A DNA stretch of 64,000 bases from assembly GCF_010668395.1 (NCBI RefSeq), contig NZ_WUEY01000013.1, positions 62,001 through 126,000 of the forward strand. The letters are read 5' to 3'. Position 1 is the stretch's first letter. Every line of letters starts with the position of its first letter. A program made the translations under genes and the position numbers. The stretch is from Martinezella lusitana (lineage in GTDB: Bacteria; Pseudomonadota; Alphaproteobacteria; Rhizobiales; Rhizobiaceae). Of this stretch, positions 52,914-61,901 are shown piece by piece. Below the pieces are notes generated by a model. That model did not search any database. It worked only from the letters and a program-made list of their open reading frames with translations, and was not told where the DNA came from.

Positions 52914-53690
52914 ATGCCAGGTGTCACCCGACTTTCAGTCCGCAACATCCGCAAGAGCTTCGGCAATCATGAAGTGCTTCGCGGTATATCGCTCGATGCC
53001 CAGGACGGCGATGTGATTTCGCTGCTTGGCGCCTCCGGCTCGGGCAAATCGACGTTTCTTCGCTGCATCAACCTCCTCGAGATCGCCACGGATGGCGAGA
53101 TCTGGGTGGATGGCGAGCAGATCCGAATGATCCACAAGAATGGCAAAAGCCGCCCGGCGAGCCACAAGCAGGTGGATCATATCCGCTCCGAACTCGGCAT
53201 GGTGTTCCAGAGCTTCAATCTCTGGTCCCACATGACGATCCTGCAGAATGTGATCGAGGGACCGGTCCATGTCCTGAAGCGCCCGCGCGCCGAGTGCATC
53301 GCCGAGGCCGAGACGCTTCTGGAAAAGGTCGGCATTGCCGACAAGCGCCACGCCTATCCCGCGCATCTCTCCGGCGGCCAGCAGCAGCGTGCGGCCATCG
53401 CCCGCGCCCTTGCCATGAAGCCGAAGGTCATGCTGTTCGACGAGCCGACCTCGGCGCTCGATCCTGAACTTGTCGGCGAAGTGTTGCGTGTCATGCGCGC
53501 GCTTGCCGAAGAAGGCATGACCATGCTCGTCGTTACGCACGAAATGAGCTTTGCGCGCAATGTCTCCAATCGCGTCGTCTTCATGAAGGAAGGGCTCGTT
53601 GAAAGCACCGGCACGCCGGACGAGATGTTCGGCGGCGGCGCTTCGCCTGCCTTCCGTCAGTTCATCGGTCATTTCGGAAACGGGCAATGA
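52914..53690 (+). CDS. Polar amino acid ABC transporter ATP-binding protein (HisP-like)
   Basis: A 258-residue ABC ATPase with Walker A GASGSGKST, Q-loop FQSFNLWSH, signature LSGGQQQR, Walker B VMLFDEPTSALDPE and switch VVTHE. The SRPASHKQVDHIRSELGMVFQ insert is typical of HisP/OccP-type subunits. It energises the importer. Its stop overlaps the lyase ATG (ATGA), tying transport and catabolism together. Confidence 0.95.
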   Translation: MPGVTRLSVRNIRKSFGNHEVLRGISLDAQDGDVISLLGASGSGKSTFLRCINLLEIATDGEIWVDGEQIRMIHKNGKSRPASHKQVDHIRSELGMVFQSFNLWSHMTILQNVIEGPVHVLKRPRAECIAEAETLLEKVGIADKRHAYPAHLSGGQQQRAAIARALAMKPKVMLFDEPTSALDPELVGEVLRVMRALAEEGMTMLVVTHEMSFARNVSNRVVFMKEGLVESTGTPDEMFGGGASPAFRQFIGHFGNGQ

Positions 53691-55192
53691 CCGTCACGAT
53701 CGATAGGCCTTTATCCTGGCGCGAGGTTGCGCGCATCGGTGCCGGGGAGCCTTTGGCTCTATCCGATGCGGCGTGGGAGCGTGTTGCCGAAGCAAGCCGC
53801 ATCGTCGAGCGTATCGTTGAAACCGGCGTGCGCGCCTATGGCGTCAATACCGGGGTCGGTGCCTTGTCCGATACGGTGGTCGATCGCCAATCCCAGAGCC
53901 GGCTCTCGCGCAACATCATCCTCAGCCACGCCTGCGGCGTCGGCCCGCTTTTGCCGGTGCGCGAGGTGCGCTCCATCATCGCGGCACAGATCGCCAATTT
54001 CGCCCATGGCCATTCCGGTGTGCGGCCCGAAGTCATCCGGCATCTGGCGGCATTTCTCGAGCATGGTTGCATTCCGGAAGTCCCCTCCAAGGGGTCCGCC
54101 GGCTATCTCACCCATAATGCCCACAGCGCCCTGGTGCTGATCGGCGAGGGACGGGCGACCGTGAGGGGCGTATCCATGAGCGGCGCCGAGGCGCTTGCGG
54201 CGATCGGCTTGACCCCTCTGGTGCTCGGCGCCAAGGAAGGCTTGAGCCTCGTCAATGGCACGGCCTGCGCCACTGGACTATCGGCGCTTGCGGTTTCTCG
54301 TGCCGAACGCCTGCTGGACTGGGCCGACGCCATCGCCGCGTTGACGCTCGAGGCCGCCGGTTGCCAGATGGCGGCATTCGATGAGAGCGTATTGGCGCTC
54401 CGCCCGTCGGCCGGCATCGCCAAGGTCGGGCGCAGATTGCGCAGCCGGCTGCAGGGAAGCGGTCTTGTCGCCGCAGCCCTCGGGCGGCGGACGCAGGATG
54501 CGCTGAGCCTGAGATCGGTTCCCCATGCTCATGGCGCCGCGTGGGATGTCTTCGAGCAGACGGCTCGCATCGTCGATCAGGAACTGGCCTCGGTAACGGA
54601 CAACCCTGCCGTCTCGGGCACGCCCGAGCTGCCGGTCGTCTCCTCCGAAGCCCATGCGGTTGCACCCGCTCTTGGCCAGGCGGCCGACAGTCTGGCGATT
54701 GCGATTGCCCAGATATCAGCCATGAGCGAGCGTCGGATGGATCGTCTCGTCAATCCGCTGGTCAGCGGCTTGCCGCCTTTCCTGGCAAGCGATGCCGGTA
54801 GCCATTCCGGCTTCATGATCGCGCAGTATACGGCTGCGGCGCTGAGCAATGACAATAGGCGGCTCGCCGCTCCCGCATCGCTTGACGGCGGTCTGACCTC
54901 CGGCCTTCAGGAGGATTTTCTCGCCCATCCGACGGCGGCAGCCGGCAAGCTGCTCGCGATCCTCGACAATGCCGAATATATCCTGGCAATCGAGCTGATG
55001 GCGGCGGCGCAGGCGCAGGACTTCCTCGTCTCCAAGGGAGCGCGGGCGCGGGGAACGGAACGCGTCTACGCGGCGGTTCGCTCACGCGTGCCCCTTTATG
55101 GCGACGACCGGCCCTTGAATGCGGATATCGAAGCCTTGCGGGCCATGATCGCGGATGTCGCGCCGCCGGCCGACAATGAAACTGGAGCATAA
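53687..55192 (+). CDS. Histidine ammonia-lyase (HutH) homologue lacking the MIO-forming Ala-Ser-Gly triad
   Basis: A 501-residue member of the aromatic amino acid lyase family. Conserved features are Tyr51 (AYGVNTGVG), His81 (LSHACGVG), Asn190 (LVNGT), Gln270 and Arg276 (QDALSLRS), SVTDNP and Glu409 (SGLQED). The canonical G-S-x-G-A-S-G-D-L-A-P segment that forms the MIO electrophile reads GSAGYLTHNAH (136-146), so Ala-Ser-Gly and the following Asp are gone and about three residues are missing. The catalytic Tyr of YSLR is Leu273, and the SGGNFHG loop is SSEAHAV. A normal MIO-dependent histidine lyase is therefore unlikely. MIO-less relatives such as ergothionase eliminate trimethylamine from histidine betaines, so a betaine lyase is one possibility. 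Confidence 0.85.
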   Translation: MTVTIDRPLSWREVARIGAGEPLALSDAAWERVAEASRIVERIVETGVRAYGVNTGVGALSDTVVDRQSQSRLSRNIILSHACGVGPLLPVREVRSIIAAQIANFAHGHSGVRPEVIRHLAAFLEHGCIPEVPSKGSAGYLTHNAHSALVLIGEGRATVRGVSMSGAEALAAIGLTPLVLGAKEGLSLVNGTACATGLSALAVSRAERLLDWADAIAALTLEAAGCQMAAFDESVLALRPSAGIAKVGRRLRSRLQGSGLVAAALGRRTQDALSLRSVPHAHGAAWDVFEQTARIVDQELASVTDNPAVSGTPELPVVSSEAHAVAPALGQAADSLAIAIAQISAMSERRMDRLVNPLVSGLPPFLASDAGSHSGFMIAQYTAAALSNDNRRLAAPASLDGGLTSGLQEDFLAHPTAAAGKLLAILDNAEYILAIELMAAAQAQDFLVSKGARARGTERVYAAVRSRVPLYGDDRPLNADIEALRAMIADVAPPADNETGA

Positions 55193-55193
55193 T

Positions 55194-56342
55194 ATGTCTG
55201 CGGAATTCGACGTTGCCGTCATTGGGCTCGGCGCGATGGGAAGTGCCGCTGTGTCCTTTGCCGCGGCCCGCGGCGCAAAGGCAATCGGGATCGAGGCCCA
55301 TTTCCCGGCGCATGCCCTCAGCTCCTCGCACGGCGACAGCCGCCTGATCCGCCTCGGCTACTTCGAGGATCCATCCTACGTACCCCTGCTGAAGCGGGCC
55401 TATCACAATTGGCGCTCGCTGGAGGCGAGGCTGCGCGCCGAGATCCTGACGGTGACAGGCGTTCTGCAGATCGGGGCATCCGACAGCAAGATCGTCAGCG
55501 GCACGCGCGCCTCGTGTGACATGCATGGATTGCCGCATGAGATCCTCGACCGGGATGCCATGAAGCGCCGTTTCCCCGCTTTTGCGCTGGAAGAGGGCGA
55601 AATCGGCCTGCTCGATCCGCAGGGTGGCTATGTGCGTCCCGAAGCTGCGATCATGGGCTATCTGAAGCTTGCGGCGGAAGATGGGGCGGTCCTGCATTTC
55701 GGTGAGCGTGTCGTCTCCATCGATCCGGACGAAACGGGCGTAACCGTCGTTTCGACCACGGGCAGATATCGCGCCCGCAAGGTGATCGTTGCTACCGGCG
55801 CATGGATTGCCGAGCTCGTGCCGCAGCTGAAGGCGCATGCGCAGCCGATCCGGCAGGTGGTCGCCTGGTATCAGCCGAAGGACGGTTTCGTTGCGGAACC
55901 GCAGCGCATGCCCTGCTTCCTGCGTGACGAGGGAGATGAAGGCTCCTATTTCGGCTTTCCGGCAATCGGCGTCGACGGCGTGAAAATCGGCCGCCACGCC
56001 CATTTCCGGGAACCCATCGATCCCACCCTGCCCAATCCGCCGGTCAACGACACGGATACCGATTTGCTCGACGGCTTTGCCCGCAAGCGCCTGCCGGATG
56101 CGGCGTCGTTTCGCGTGCGGGCGACGACCTGTCGCTATACCATGCTGCCGAGCGAGGATTTTCTGATCGACACGGTGCCGGGCCAGCCGAACGTGGTCAT
56201 GTCTTCGGCTTGCTCCGGCCACGGCTTCAAGTTCACCAGCGTTGTCGGCGAGATCCTGGCCGATTTGGCGCTTGAAGGGGGAAGTCGGTTGCCGACGGCG
56301 CTGTTCTCCTTCGAAAGGCATTTTGGCCGCCAATCGGCCTAG
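55194..56342 (+). CDS. FAD-dependent amine oxidase of the SolA/monomeric sarcosine oxidase family
   Basis: A 382-residue flavoprotein with FAD-binding FDVAVIGLGAMGSAAVSFAAARG at the N-terminus and SSSHGDSRLIRLGYFEDPSYVPL, typical of N-methyltryptophan/sarcosine oxidases. Cys313 in TTCRYTMLPSEDF corresponds to the cysteine that covalently holds FAD in monomeric sarcosine oxidase, and ACSGHGFKF follows. It probably oxidises a secondary or tertiary N-methyl amine to release formaldehyde and peroxide. TGGAG lies 7 bp before ATG 55194, 1 bp after the lyase stop. Its place in this operon suggests the imported compound or the lyase product is N-methylated. Confidence 0.88.
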   Translation: MSAEFDVAVIGLGAMGSAAVSFAAARGAKAIGIEAHFPAHALSSSHGDSRLIRLGYFEDPSYVPLLKRAYHNWRSLEARLRAEILTVTGVLQIGASDSKIVSGTRASCDMHGLPHEILDRDAMKRRFPAFALEEGEIGLLDPQGGYVRPEAAIMGYLKLAAEDGAVLHFGERVVSIDPDETGVTVVSTTGRYRARKVIVATGAWIAELVPQLKAHAQPIRQVVAWYQPKDGFVAEPQRMPCFLRDEGDEGSYFGFPAIGVDGVKIGRHAHFREPIDPTLPNPPVNDTDTDLLDGFARKRLPDAASFRVRATTCRYTMLPSEDFLIDTVPGQPNVVMSSACSGHGFKFTSVVGEILADLALEGGSRLPTALFSFERHFGRQSA

Positions 56343-56363
56343 CCGCCAAACGCACGGCCGTTT

Positions 56364-56858
56364 CTAGCCGATCGTCATGCGGCGCAATACGTCCGATCGG
56401 AAATAGAAGTGCTGAACGAGCGCGCCGAGAATGTGAAGGACGACGACGATCCAGAGCAGGGATTTGATCGGTCCGCCATGGACGAAGGCAGCGGTATCGA
56501 TGCCGAGATAGTAGGCCGCCAGTCCCGTAAGCGGCATCGCAAAGATCAGCACATAGAGCAGGCCGTGTGTCACCCGCGCCATATAATGCAGGAAGGCGGG
56601 CTGACCGGCCGGCATGGCGGGCGCGTCGGATGAAAACCTGACGGCGAGGCGCACGATGGCGAGCAGCAGGATCGCAATGCCGGCATAGGCGTGAATGTTG
56701 GCGCTCGCAATGTTGGCCGGCGATGGCGTCTGGCCGTTACGGACCAGATGCCGCCACGCATTCATCCCGTCGGGAAACAGGAGATTGAAGAAGACCAGCA
56801 TTGCCACGAGCCAGTGAAGGATGCGTTGTGGAACGGAATAGCGGAATCTCGCGGGCAT
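56364..56858 (-). CDS. Cytochrome b561 family protein
   Basis: A 164-residue membrane protein with four hydrophobic segments and the histidines expected for two b hemes (RILHWLVAMLVFF, ANIHAYAGIAILLL, RVTHGLLYVLIF, VVVLHILGALVQHFYF). It transfers electrons across the inner membrane, perhaps superoxide to quinone as in CybB. ATG 56858 has GGGAG upstream. It is convergent with the SolA-like gene and probably not part of that operon. Confidence 0.9.
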   Translation of the reverse strand: MPARFRYSVPQRILHWLVAMLVFFNLLFPDGMNAWRHLVRNGQTPSPANIASANIHAYAGIAILLLAIVRLAVRFSSDAPAMPAGQPAFLHYMARVTHGLLYVLIFAMPLTGLAAYYLGIDTAAFVHGGPIKSLLWIVVVLHILGALVQHFYFRSDVLRRMTIG

Positions 56859-56993
56859 AAGGGCTCCCATATTAGAATTGCTCTAAAACTAGAGCATGAT
56901 CCTAACGGGAACCTGAATGCGGCTGGCCCTTTTCCGCTACGCCTGATCGCATCGCATAGTCGATTGGTGACCGCCGGCAGGGAAGCAACGGAC

Positions 56994-57731
56994 CTAGAGC
57001 ACGTAGCCGCCGTCGATCGTCAGGCTGGACCCGGTCATGTAGCCTGATTGCGGGCCTGCGAGATAGGAGGCAAGGCCGGCGATTTCATCCGGGCGCCCAA
57101 CGCGCCGCAGCGGGACGATGTCCTTCAGGCGGTCGATCATGCTCGAGGTCATGTCCGTCTCGGTCGGGCCGGGCTGGATATTGTTCACCGTGATCCTCCG
57201 CGGCGCCAGATCGAGGGCAACGCCCTTTGCCATGGCCGCGACCGCCGCCTTGGTCATCGCATAGACACTGCTGCCGGGGGAGCCGGTTCTGATTGCGGTG
57301 TTGCTGCCGATGGTGATGATACGACCTCCGTCGGCCATTTGTCTTGCCGCCGCCTGCACGGCCAGGAAAACGCCGCGCACATTGATCGAAAGGGAAAGAT
57401 CGAGATCCTCGATGCTGACGGCGTCGACCGGGCCTATGCGCAGGACGCCGGCATTCACGACGGCGACATCGAGCCGGCCGAAGGTCTCGACCGTCCGCGT
57501 CACGGCCGCGTCGACTTCCTTGGCGTCGGCGCTGTCGGCACGGATCGCAATGCTTTTTCCGCCGAGCGCGCCGATCTCTTCGACGAGCTGCTGCGCCCTG
57601 TCCGGGCTGGAGAGATAGGTCAGGGCAACCTGAAACCCATCCTGAGCCAAGCGTTTGACGATAGCCGCGCCGATGCCGCGGGATCCTCCGAACACGATGG
57701 CGGCTTTACGTTCACTCTCTCCAAGGCTCAT
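56994..57731 (-). CDS. Short-chain dehydrogenase/reductase
   Basis: A 245-residue classical SDR with cofactor motif GGSRGIGAA, NAGV, catalytic Ser (TIGSN), YAMTK (Tyr-x-x-x-Lys) and the C-terminal GYMTGSSLTIDGGYVL. It resembles 3-oxoacyl-ACP reductase-like SDRs that act on small alcohols or ketones. Arg/Ser-rich residues at the nucleotide site suggest NADP. The gene is alone between cytochrome b561 and the aldehyde dehydrogenase, same strand as both. Confidence 0.9.
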   Translation of the reverse strand: MSLGESERKAAIVFGGSRGIGAAIVKRLAQDGFQVALTYLSSPDRAQQLVEEIGALGGKSIAIRADSADAKEVDAAVTRTVETFGRLDVAVVNAGVLRIGPVDAVSIEDLDLSLSINVRGVFLAVQAAARQMADGGRIITIGSNTAIRTGSPGSSVYAMTKAAVAAMAKGVALDLAPRRITVNNIQPGPTETDMTSSMIDRLKDIVPLRRVGRPDEIAGLASYLAGPQSGYMTGSSLTIDGGYVL

Positions 57732-57904
57732 CGCTGCATCTCCATTCGATCACCACCACGGATGCCGGGCGACCGGATTGCGTCACCGCGACTTTGCCGG
57801 CGGCTGGCATCCGAATGTCGGAACGACAACCGCCGGCGAAGGCATCTTTAGATTTTTTGGAATGATTGGTCAATAATGAAGATAGGAGAAATTTCGGGTG
57901 CTGC

Positions 57905-59320
57905 TCAGCTCAGGACGGCGCGAGGCTCCAGGAAGGATTCCAGGCCATATGTCCCGAATTCGCGGCCGATGCCCGATTGCTTGAACCCGCCGAAGGGAGC
58001 CAGCGGCTCGTGCGGTGCGCCATTGATGACGACACGGCCGGCGTCGATCCGTTCGGCGACCCGCTTTGCCCGGGCGAGATCGGAGGAAAAGACATAAGCC
58101 TGCAAGCCGTAGACCGTATCATTGGCGATTTCGAGCGCGTGCGCTTCATCGCGATAGGGAATGACGCACAGTACCGGGCCGAAAATCTCCTCGCGGGCGA
58201 TCCTCATATCGTTGCTGACGTCGGAGAAGATCGTCGGGCGAACGAACCAGCCGCGATTGAGCCCTTCGGGACGCCCTTCCCCGCCGATGATCAGCCGAGC
58301 GCCTTCCTCCTGGCCGAGACGGATATAGGATTGCACGCGATCCCATTGCTTCTGGCTGACCATCGGGCCGATGCTGACTTCGGGATCGCTTGCATCGCCC
58401 ACCTTGAGCGTGGCTACCGCGCCGGCAAGGCGATCATGGATTTCCGCCAGCCGGCTTTCGGGCGCGAGAACGCGGGTGCCGGCGATGCAGGCCTGACCGC
58501 TATTGGCAAAGCCGGCCGCCAGGACCTGGGGTATGACGGTATCGAGATCGGCATCGTCCAGAATGACGTTCGGGCTCTTGCCGCCGAGTTCAAGCGTTAC
58601 GCGCTTGAAGGTCGCAGATGCGGCCTGAAGGATTGCCCGTCCCGTCACTGTCGAACCGGTAAAACTGATCTTTGCGATATCGCGGTGGGCGCTGAGCGCG
58701 GCGCCGACCACATGGCCATAGCCGTTGACGATGTTGAAGACGCCATTCGGCAGACCGGCCGCGTGCAGGCATTCGGTGAGGAGCTGCGTCTGGATCGCGC
58801 TCATTTCGGAGGGCTTGACGACCATGGTCGTGCCGGCCGCGATCGCTGTGGCAAGCTTGCCGCAGATAAAGCCGTAATTGCTGTTCCAAGGCGTGATTGC
58901 GGCTGCCACGCCGGCGGGGCGCATCTCGACTTCGGCGTGGCCGATACGGCGACGGAACTCATAGGTTTCAAGCGTGCTGGCCATATGGAGAAATGACGTG
59001 GCGGCATGCGGCACCGAGAAGCCGATGAAGGATGCCGGTGCGCCATATTCCTCGCGCATGGCGTCGGTCAGGTCCGCGGCTCGAGCCGACACGGCATCGT
59101 GCAGGCTATGCAGCATGGCGATACGCTCGGCCTTGGAGCTTTGCGACAGGATTGCGAATGCGGCCTTGGCTGCGCTTACCGCCTTGTCGACGTCCTGCTC
59201 GTCGCCGAGGCGGACGATGCCGATCTGCTCTTCGGTGGCCGGGTTGAAAAGAGCGGCTTCTTCCTTGCCATGGGGCTGAACGAAGCTGCCGTTGATGTAG
59301 ATGGTGTCTATGGTGCGCAT
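57905..59320 (-). CDS. Aldehyde dehydrogenase family protein
   Basis: A 471-residue NAD(P)-dependent aldehyde dehydrogenase. Signature elements are AAAITPWNSNYGF, KPSEMSAIQT, FTGSTVTGRAI, the general base Glu in LELGGKSP and the nucleophile Cys in SGQACIAGTRV; REEIFGPVL lies near the end. It oxidises an aldehyde to the acid; the substrate is unknown. A LysR gene is divergent across 94 bp and is the likely regulator. AAAGGAG precedes the ATG. Confidence 0.93.
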   Translation of the reverse strand: MRTIDTIYINGSFVQPHGKEEAALFNPATEEQIGIVRLGDEQDVDKAVSAAKAAFAILSQSSKAERIAMLHSLHDAVSARAADLTDAMREEYGAPASFIGFSVPHAATSFLHMASTLETYEFRRRIGHAEVEMRPAGVAAAITPWNSNYGFICGKLATAIAAGTTMVVKPSEMSAIQTQLLTECLHAAGLPNGVFNIVNGYGHVVGAALSAHRDIAKISFTGSTVTGRAILQAASATFKRVTLELGGKSPNVILDDADLDTVIPQVLAAGFANSGQACIAGTRVLAPESRLAEIHDRLAGAVATLKVGDASDPEVSIGPMVSQKQWDRVQSYIRLGQEEGARLIIGGEGRPEGLNRGWFVRPTIFSDVSNDMRIAREEIFGPVLCVIPYRDEAHALEIANDTVYGLQAYVFSSDLARAKRVAERIDAGRVVINGAPHEPLAPFGGFKQSGIGREFGTYGLESFLEPRAVLS

Positions 59321-59414
59321 GGGCGTCTCCTTTGTCTTCCGGATAGAGGTAAGATGCGCTATCTGCGCGGGCTAGAAGGACAAGTTTGCACAGTCTGATG
59401 AGGAAAATCGCGCA

Positions 59415-60359
59415 ATGAAGGCAAGCCTGGCTGAGCTGGAGGCGATTGCGGCCGTCGCGCGTCACGGCGGCTTTCGCGCGGCCGCACGAGAGCTCGGCAT
59501 GTCGTCGTCCGCCCTCAGCCATGCGGTTGCGGCGCTGGAGGAGCGCCTCTCCGTGCGGATATTCAACAGGACGACGCGCAGCGTGACACTCTCGGATGCG
59601 GGCGAGCGGCTGGTGGCGGACGTGGTGCCGGCGCTTGCCGCGCTCGACAGGGCCATCGAAAATGCCGGCATGTCTTCCGGCTCGGTGTCGGGCACGCTTC
59701 GGCTCAACATGGCGCCCGGCGCCGCGCGCATGCTTCTCAAGCCGCTCATCCTCGAATATGGCCGGCGCTATCCGGAGGTCGAGATCGAGATCGTCACCGA
59801 TAACGCCCTCGTCGATGTCATCGGCAAGGGCTTCGATGCCGGCGTGCGCCTCGCCGAGGCCGTGCCGACGGATATGGTCGCAGTACCGATCATTCCGACC
59901 ATACGCTCGCTTGTGGTCGGCTCACCCGCCTACTTCCGCCAGAGGCCGCGCCCGCTTGTTCCGGGCGATCTCCTGCAGCATCGCTGCATCCGAGCCCGCA
60001 TGGCAAGCGGCAGGCTTTATCGCTGGGAATTCGAGCGGCATGGTCAGTCCATCCTCATCGACGCACCGGGAAGCCTCATTCTCGATGCCTCCGACCTGAT
60101 GCTGAACGCCGCCCTCGACGGGGCGGGGCTTGCCTATATCAGCGAAGCGTCCGTTGCCGATCACATGGCTGCGGGCAATCTGATTTCGGTGCTGGAGGAT
60201 TGGAGCCCGCCCTATCCGGGACTAAGCCTCTATTTTGCCCAGCGGCGCCAGATGCCCGCGCGGCTGCGCGCGCTGATCGAGCTTATTCGCGAGCAGAATG
60301 CGTCCCGCACAACGCCGGTAAAAGATCAAGTTTCAGACATGCTCCCGGATAGCGCTTGA
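59415..60359 (+). CDS. LysR family transcriptional regulator
   Basis: A 314-residue LysR protein with LAELEAIAAVARHGGFRAAARELGMSSSALSHAVAALEERLSVRIFNRTTRSV as the winged helix. The effector domain (about 90-300) has VSGTLRLNMAPGAARMLLKPLI and VIGKGFDAGVRL, as in YafC-like members. It is divergent from the aldehyde dehydrogenase gene; the 94-bp gap contains AGAT-gcgct-ATCT, a possible LysR-type half-site pair. It probably controls that gene. Confidence 0.92.
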   Translation: MKASLAELEAIAAVARHGGFRAAARELGMSSSALSHAVAALEERLSVRIFNRTTRSVTLSDAGERLVADVVPALAALDRAIENAGMSSGSVSGTLRLNMAPGAARMLLKPLILEYGRRYPEVEIEIVTDNALVDVIGKGFDAGVRLAEAVPTDMVAVPIIPTIRSLVVGSPAYFRQRPRPLVPGDLLQHRCIRARMASGRLYRWEFERHGQSILIDAPGSLILDASDLMLNAALDGAGLAYISEASVADHMAAGNLISVLEDWSPPYPGLSLYFAQRRQMPARLRALIELIREQNASRTTPVKDQVSDMLPDSA

Positions 60360-60432
60360 GCCGCGCCATATCGCGATGTAGCCATATCGCCTGGGACATT
60401 CCCATGATGATTGCCTGGAAGGTGAGTTTGCC

Positions 60433-61050
60433 ATGGACGAGAAGATCGAAGCCGTTCTTGAAGCCTATCACGAACTTATCCGCGAGGAGCATAGCAAGCC
60501 GAAAGAGATGCCGCCCGGCGGGCGCGATGGCGGCCAGGATCGTCGCTTGAGGGCTGTTGGGCCCGAAACCGGTCAGCTGCTCAATATTCTGGCGAAAAGT
60601 CTGACGTCTCCCGCCATTCTGGAGCTCGGTACATCCTTCGGCTATTCCGGCATCTGGCTTGCGGAGGCCGCGCGCGCCAGTGGCGGAAGGCTGATCTCCA
60701 TGGAACTGCACGCCTACAAGACCGAGTTTGCCCGGGAGATGGCCGGGAAGGCGGGGTTGTCGGAGCATATCGACTTCCAGATCGGCGATGCTGTCGAGAT
60801 GATCAAGGCGCTTCCGATCGGCGTCGACTTCGTCCTCGTCGATCTGTGGAAGGATCTCTACATTCCCTGCCTGGACGCCTTCTATCCGAAGCTCAATCCG
60901 GGCGCGATCATCGTTGCCGACAACATGTTCATGCCCGGCAACGAGGACGTGAAGCGCTACGGCGAGGCTGTTCGCGCCAAGCCGGGCATCACGTCCGTTC
61001 TGTTGCCCGTCGGCTCCGGGATCGAAGTCAGCCGCTACGATCCCGTGTAG
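60433..61050 (+). CDS. Class I SAM-dependent O-methyltransferase (family 3)
   Basis: A 205-residue protein with the SAM-binding motif ILELGTSFGYSGIWLAEAA, ISMELHAYKTEFAREMA, FVLVDLWKDLYIPCLDAFYPKLNPGAIIVADNMF, the metal-dependent catechol/caffeoyl-CoA O-methyltransferase layout. The DLWKDLY and ADN segments carry the usual metal ligands. The substrate is unknown. It follows the LysR gene by 73 bp in the same direction and ends at a strong terminator. Confidence 0.88.
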   Translation: MDEKIEAVLEAYHELIREEHSKPKEMPPGGRDGGQDRRLRAVGPETGQLLNILAKSLTSPAILELGTSFGYSGIWLAEAARASGGRLISMELHAYKTEFAREMAGKAGLSEHIDFQIGDAVEMIKALPIGVDFVLVDLWKDLYIPCLDAFYPKLNPGAIIVADNMFMPGNEDVKRYGEAVRAKPGITSVLLPVGSGIEVSRYDPV

Positions 61051-61056
61051 GAAACA

Positions 61057-61089
61057 GGCGGCGGCCATTCATGCGGCCGCCGCCGTTTT
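61057..61089 (+). terminator. Rho-independent terminator after the O-methyltransferase gene
   Basis: GGCGGCGGCC (61057-61066), loop ATTCATGC, GGCCGCCGCC (61075-61084), then GTTTT. A perfect 10-bp GC stem with a T run, directly before the convergent hydrolase gene. Confidence 0.85.
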
Positions 61090-61092
61090 CCC

Positions 61093-61851
61093 TTATTTGC
61101 CGGCGTCTTTCGCTGCCTTTTCGATAACGGCCGCGACCTTTTCCGGCTGCGAGGCGAAGACGGCGTGGCTTGCCTTGATTTCGGTCACGTCGCTGCCGGC
61201 GCGCTTTGCCATGTCCCGCTCGAGGGCCGGATTGATGGAGCGGTCATCGCTTGCAACGACGACCCAGCTCGTCTTCGTCCGCCATGCCGGATCGCCGACC
61301 TTGGCTGTAAAGGCTGCCTTCGAAGCGAACACCTGCGATCTGGCCAGGAAATCGGCCTCGTCCTTCGGCAGGTCGGCGGCAAAGTCGGCGGCGAAGGCTG
61401 CCGGATCCAGATAGAGGTATTGGCCATCCTTTGTTTCGCGGATGTTCATGCCGCCGGCGGGCTTGGAGCTGGCGAGGCTGATCAGGCTTTCGCCCTTATC
61501 GGGCTGAAACGCGGCGACATAGACGAGACCGGCGACATCGGGCCTGTTTCCCGCCTCGGTGATGACCATGCCGCCGTAGCTGTGGCCGACGAGCAGGCTC
61601 GGCCCGTCCTGCAGGTCGAGCACGCGGTTGGTCGCGGCGACATCGTCGGCGAGCGAGGTGATCGGCTCCTGAACGATCGAGACCTTGAAGCCGTCCTTCT
61701 CGAGGATCTCGCTGGTCTTGCGCCATCCCGAACCGTCGGCAAGCGCGCCGTGGACGATGACGATATTCCTGATCTCGGCGGCGTGTGCCGCAAACGCCAT
61801 GGTGCTTGCAGCAAGGCCAAGGGCGATGGTGGAGAGAAAACGCGTGTTCAT
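61093..61851 (-). CDS. Secreted alpha/beta hydrolase
   Basis: A 252-residue protein with signal peptide (hydrophobic 6-20, cleavage near AHAAE). The alpha/beta hydrolase core starts IVIVHGALADGSGW, the nucleophile elbow is GHSYGG, the acid is in VVASDDRSINP and the late His is in IKASHAVFASQP. It resembles periplasmic esterase-like proteins related to salicylate/pyrethroid esterases. AGGAG lies 8 bp before ATG 61851. It follows dipZ by 50 bp on the same strand, so the two may be cotranscribed. Confidence 0.9.
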   Translation of the reverse strand: MNTRFLSTIALGLAASTMAFAAHAAEIRNIVIVHGALADGSGWRKTSEILEKDGFKVSIVQEPITSLADDVAATNRVLDLQDGPSLLVGHSYGGMVITEAGNRPDVAGLVYVAAFQPDKGESLISLASSKPAGGMNIRETKDGQYLYLDPAAFAADFAADLPKDEADFLARSQVFASKAAFTAKVGDPAWRTKTSWVVVASDDRSINPALERDMAKRAGSDVTEIKASHAVFASQPEKVAAVIEKAAKDAGK

Positions 61852-61901
61852 AGCTATGACTCCTGTCGGGTTTGGTTCTTGTGTGGGGTAAGAGGGGAAT
61901 T

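Noticed and set aside
53687..55192. Calling this gene a normal hutH
   Set aside because: The MIO triad and the YSLR tyrosine are missing, and hutU, hutI and hutG are not nearby.
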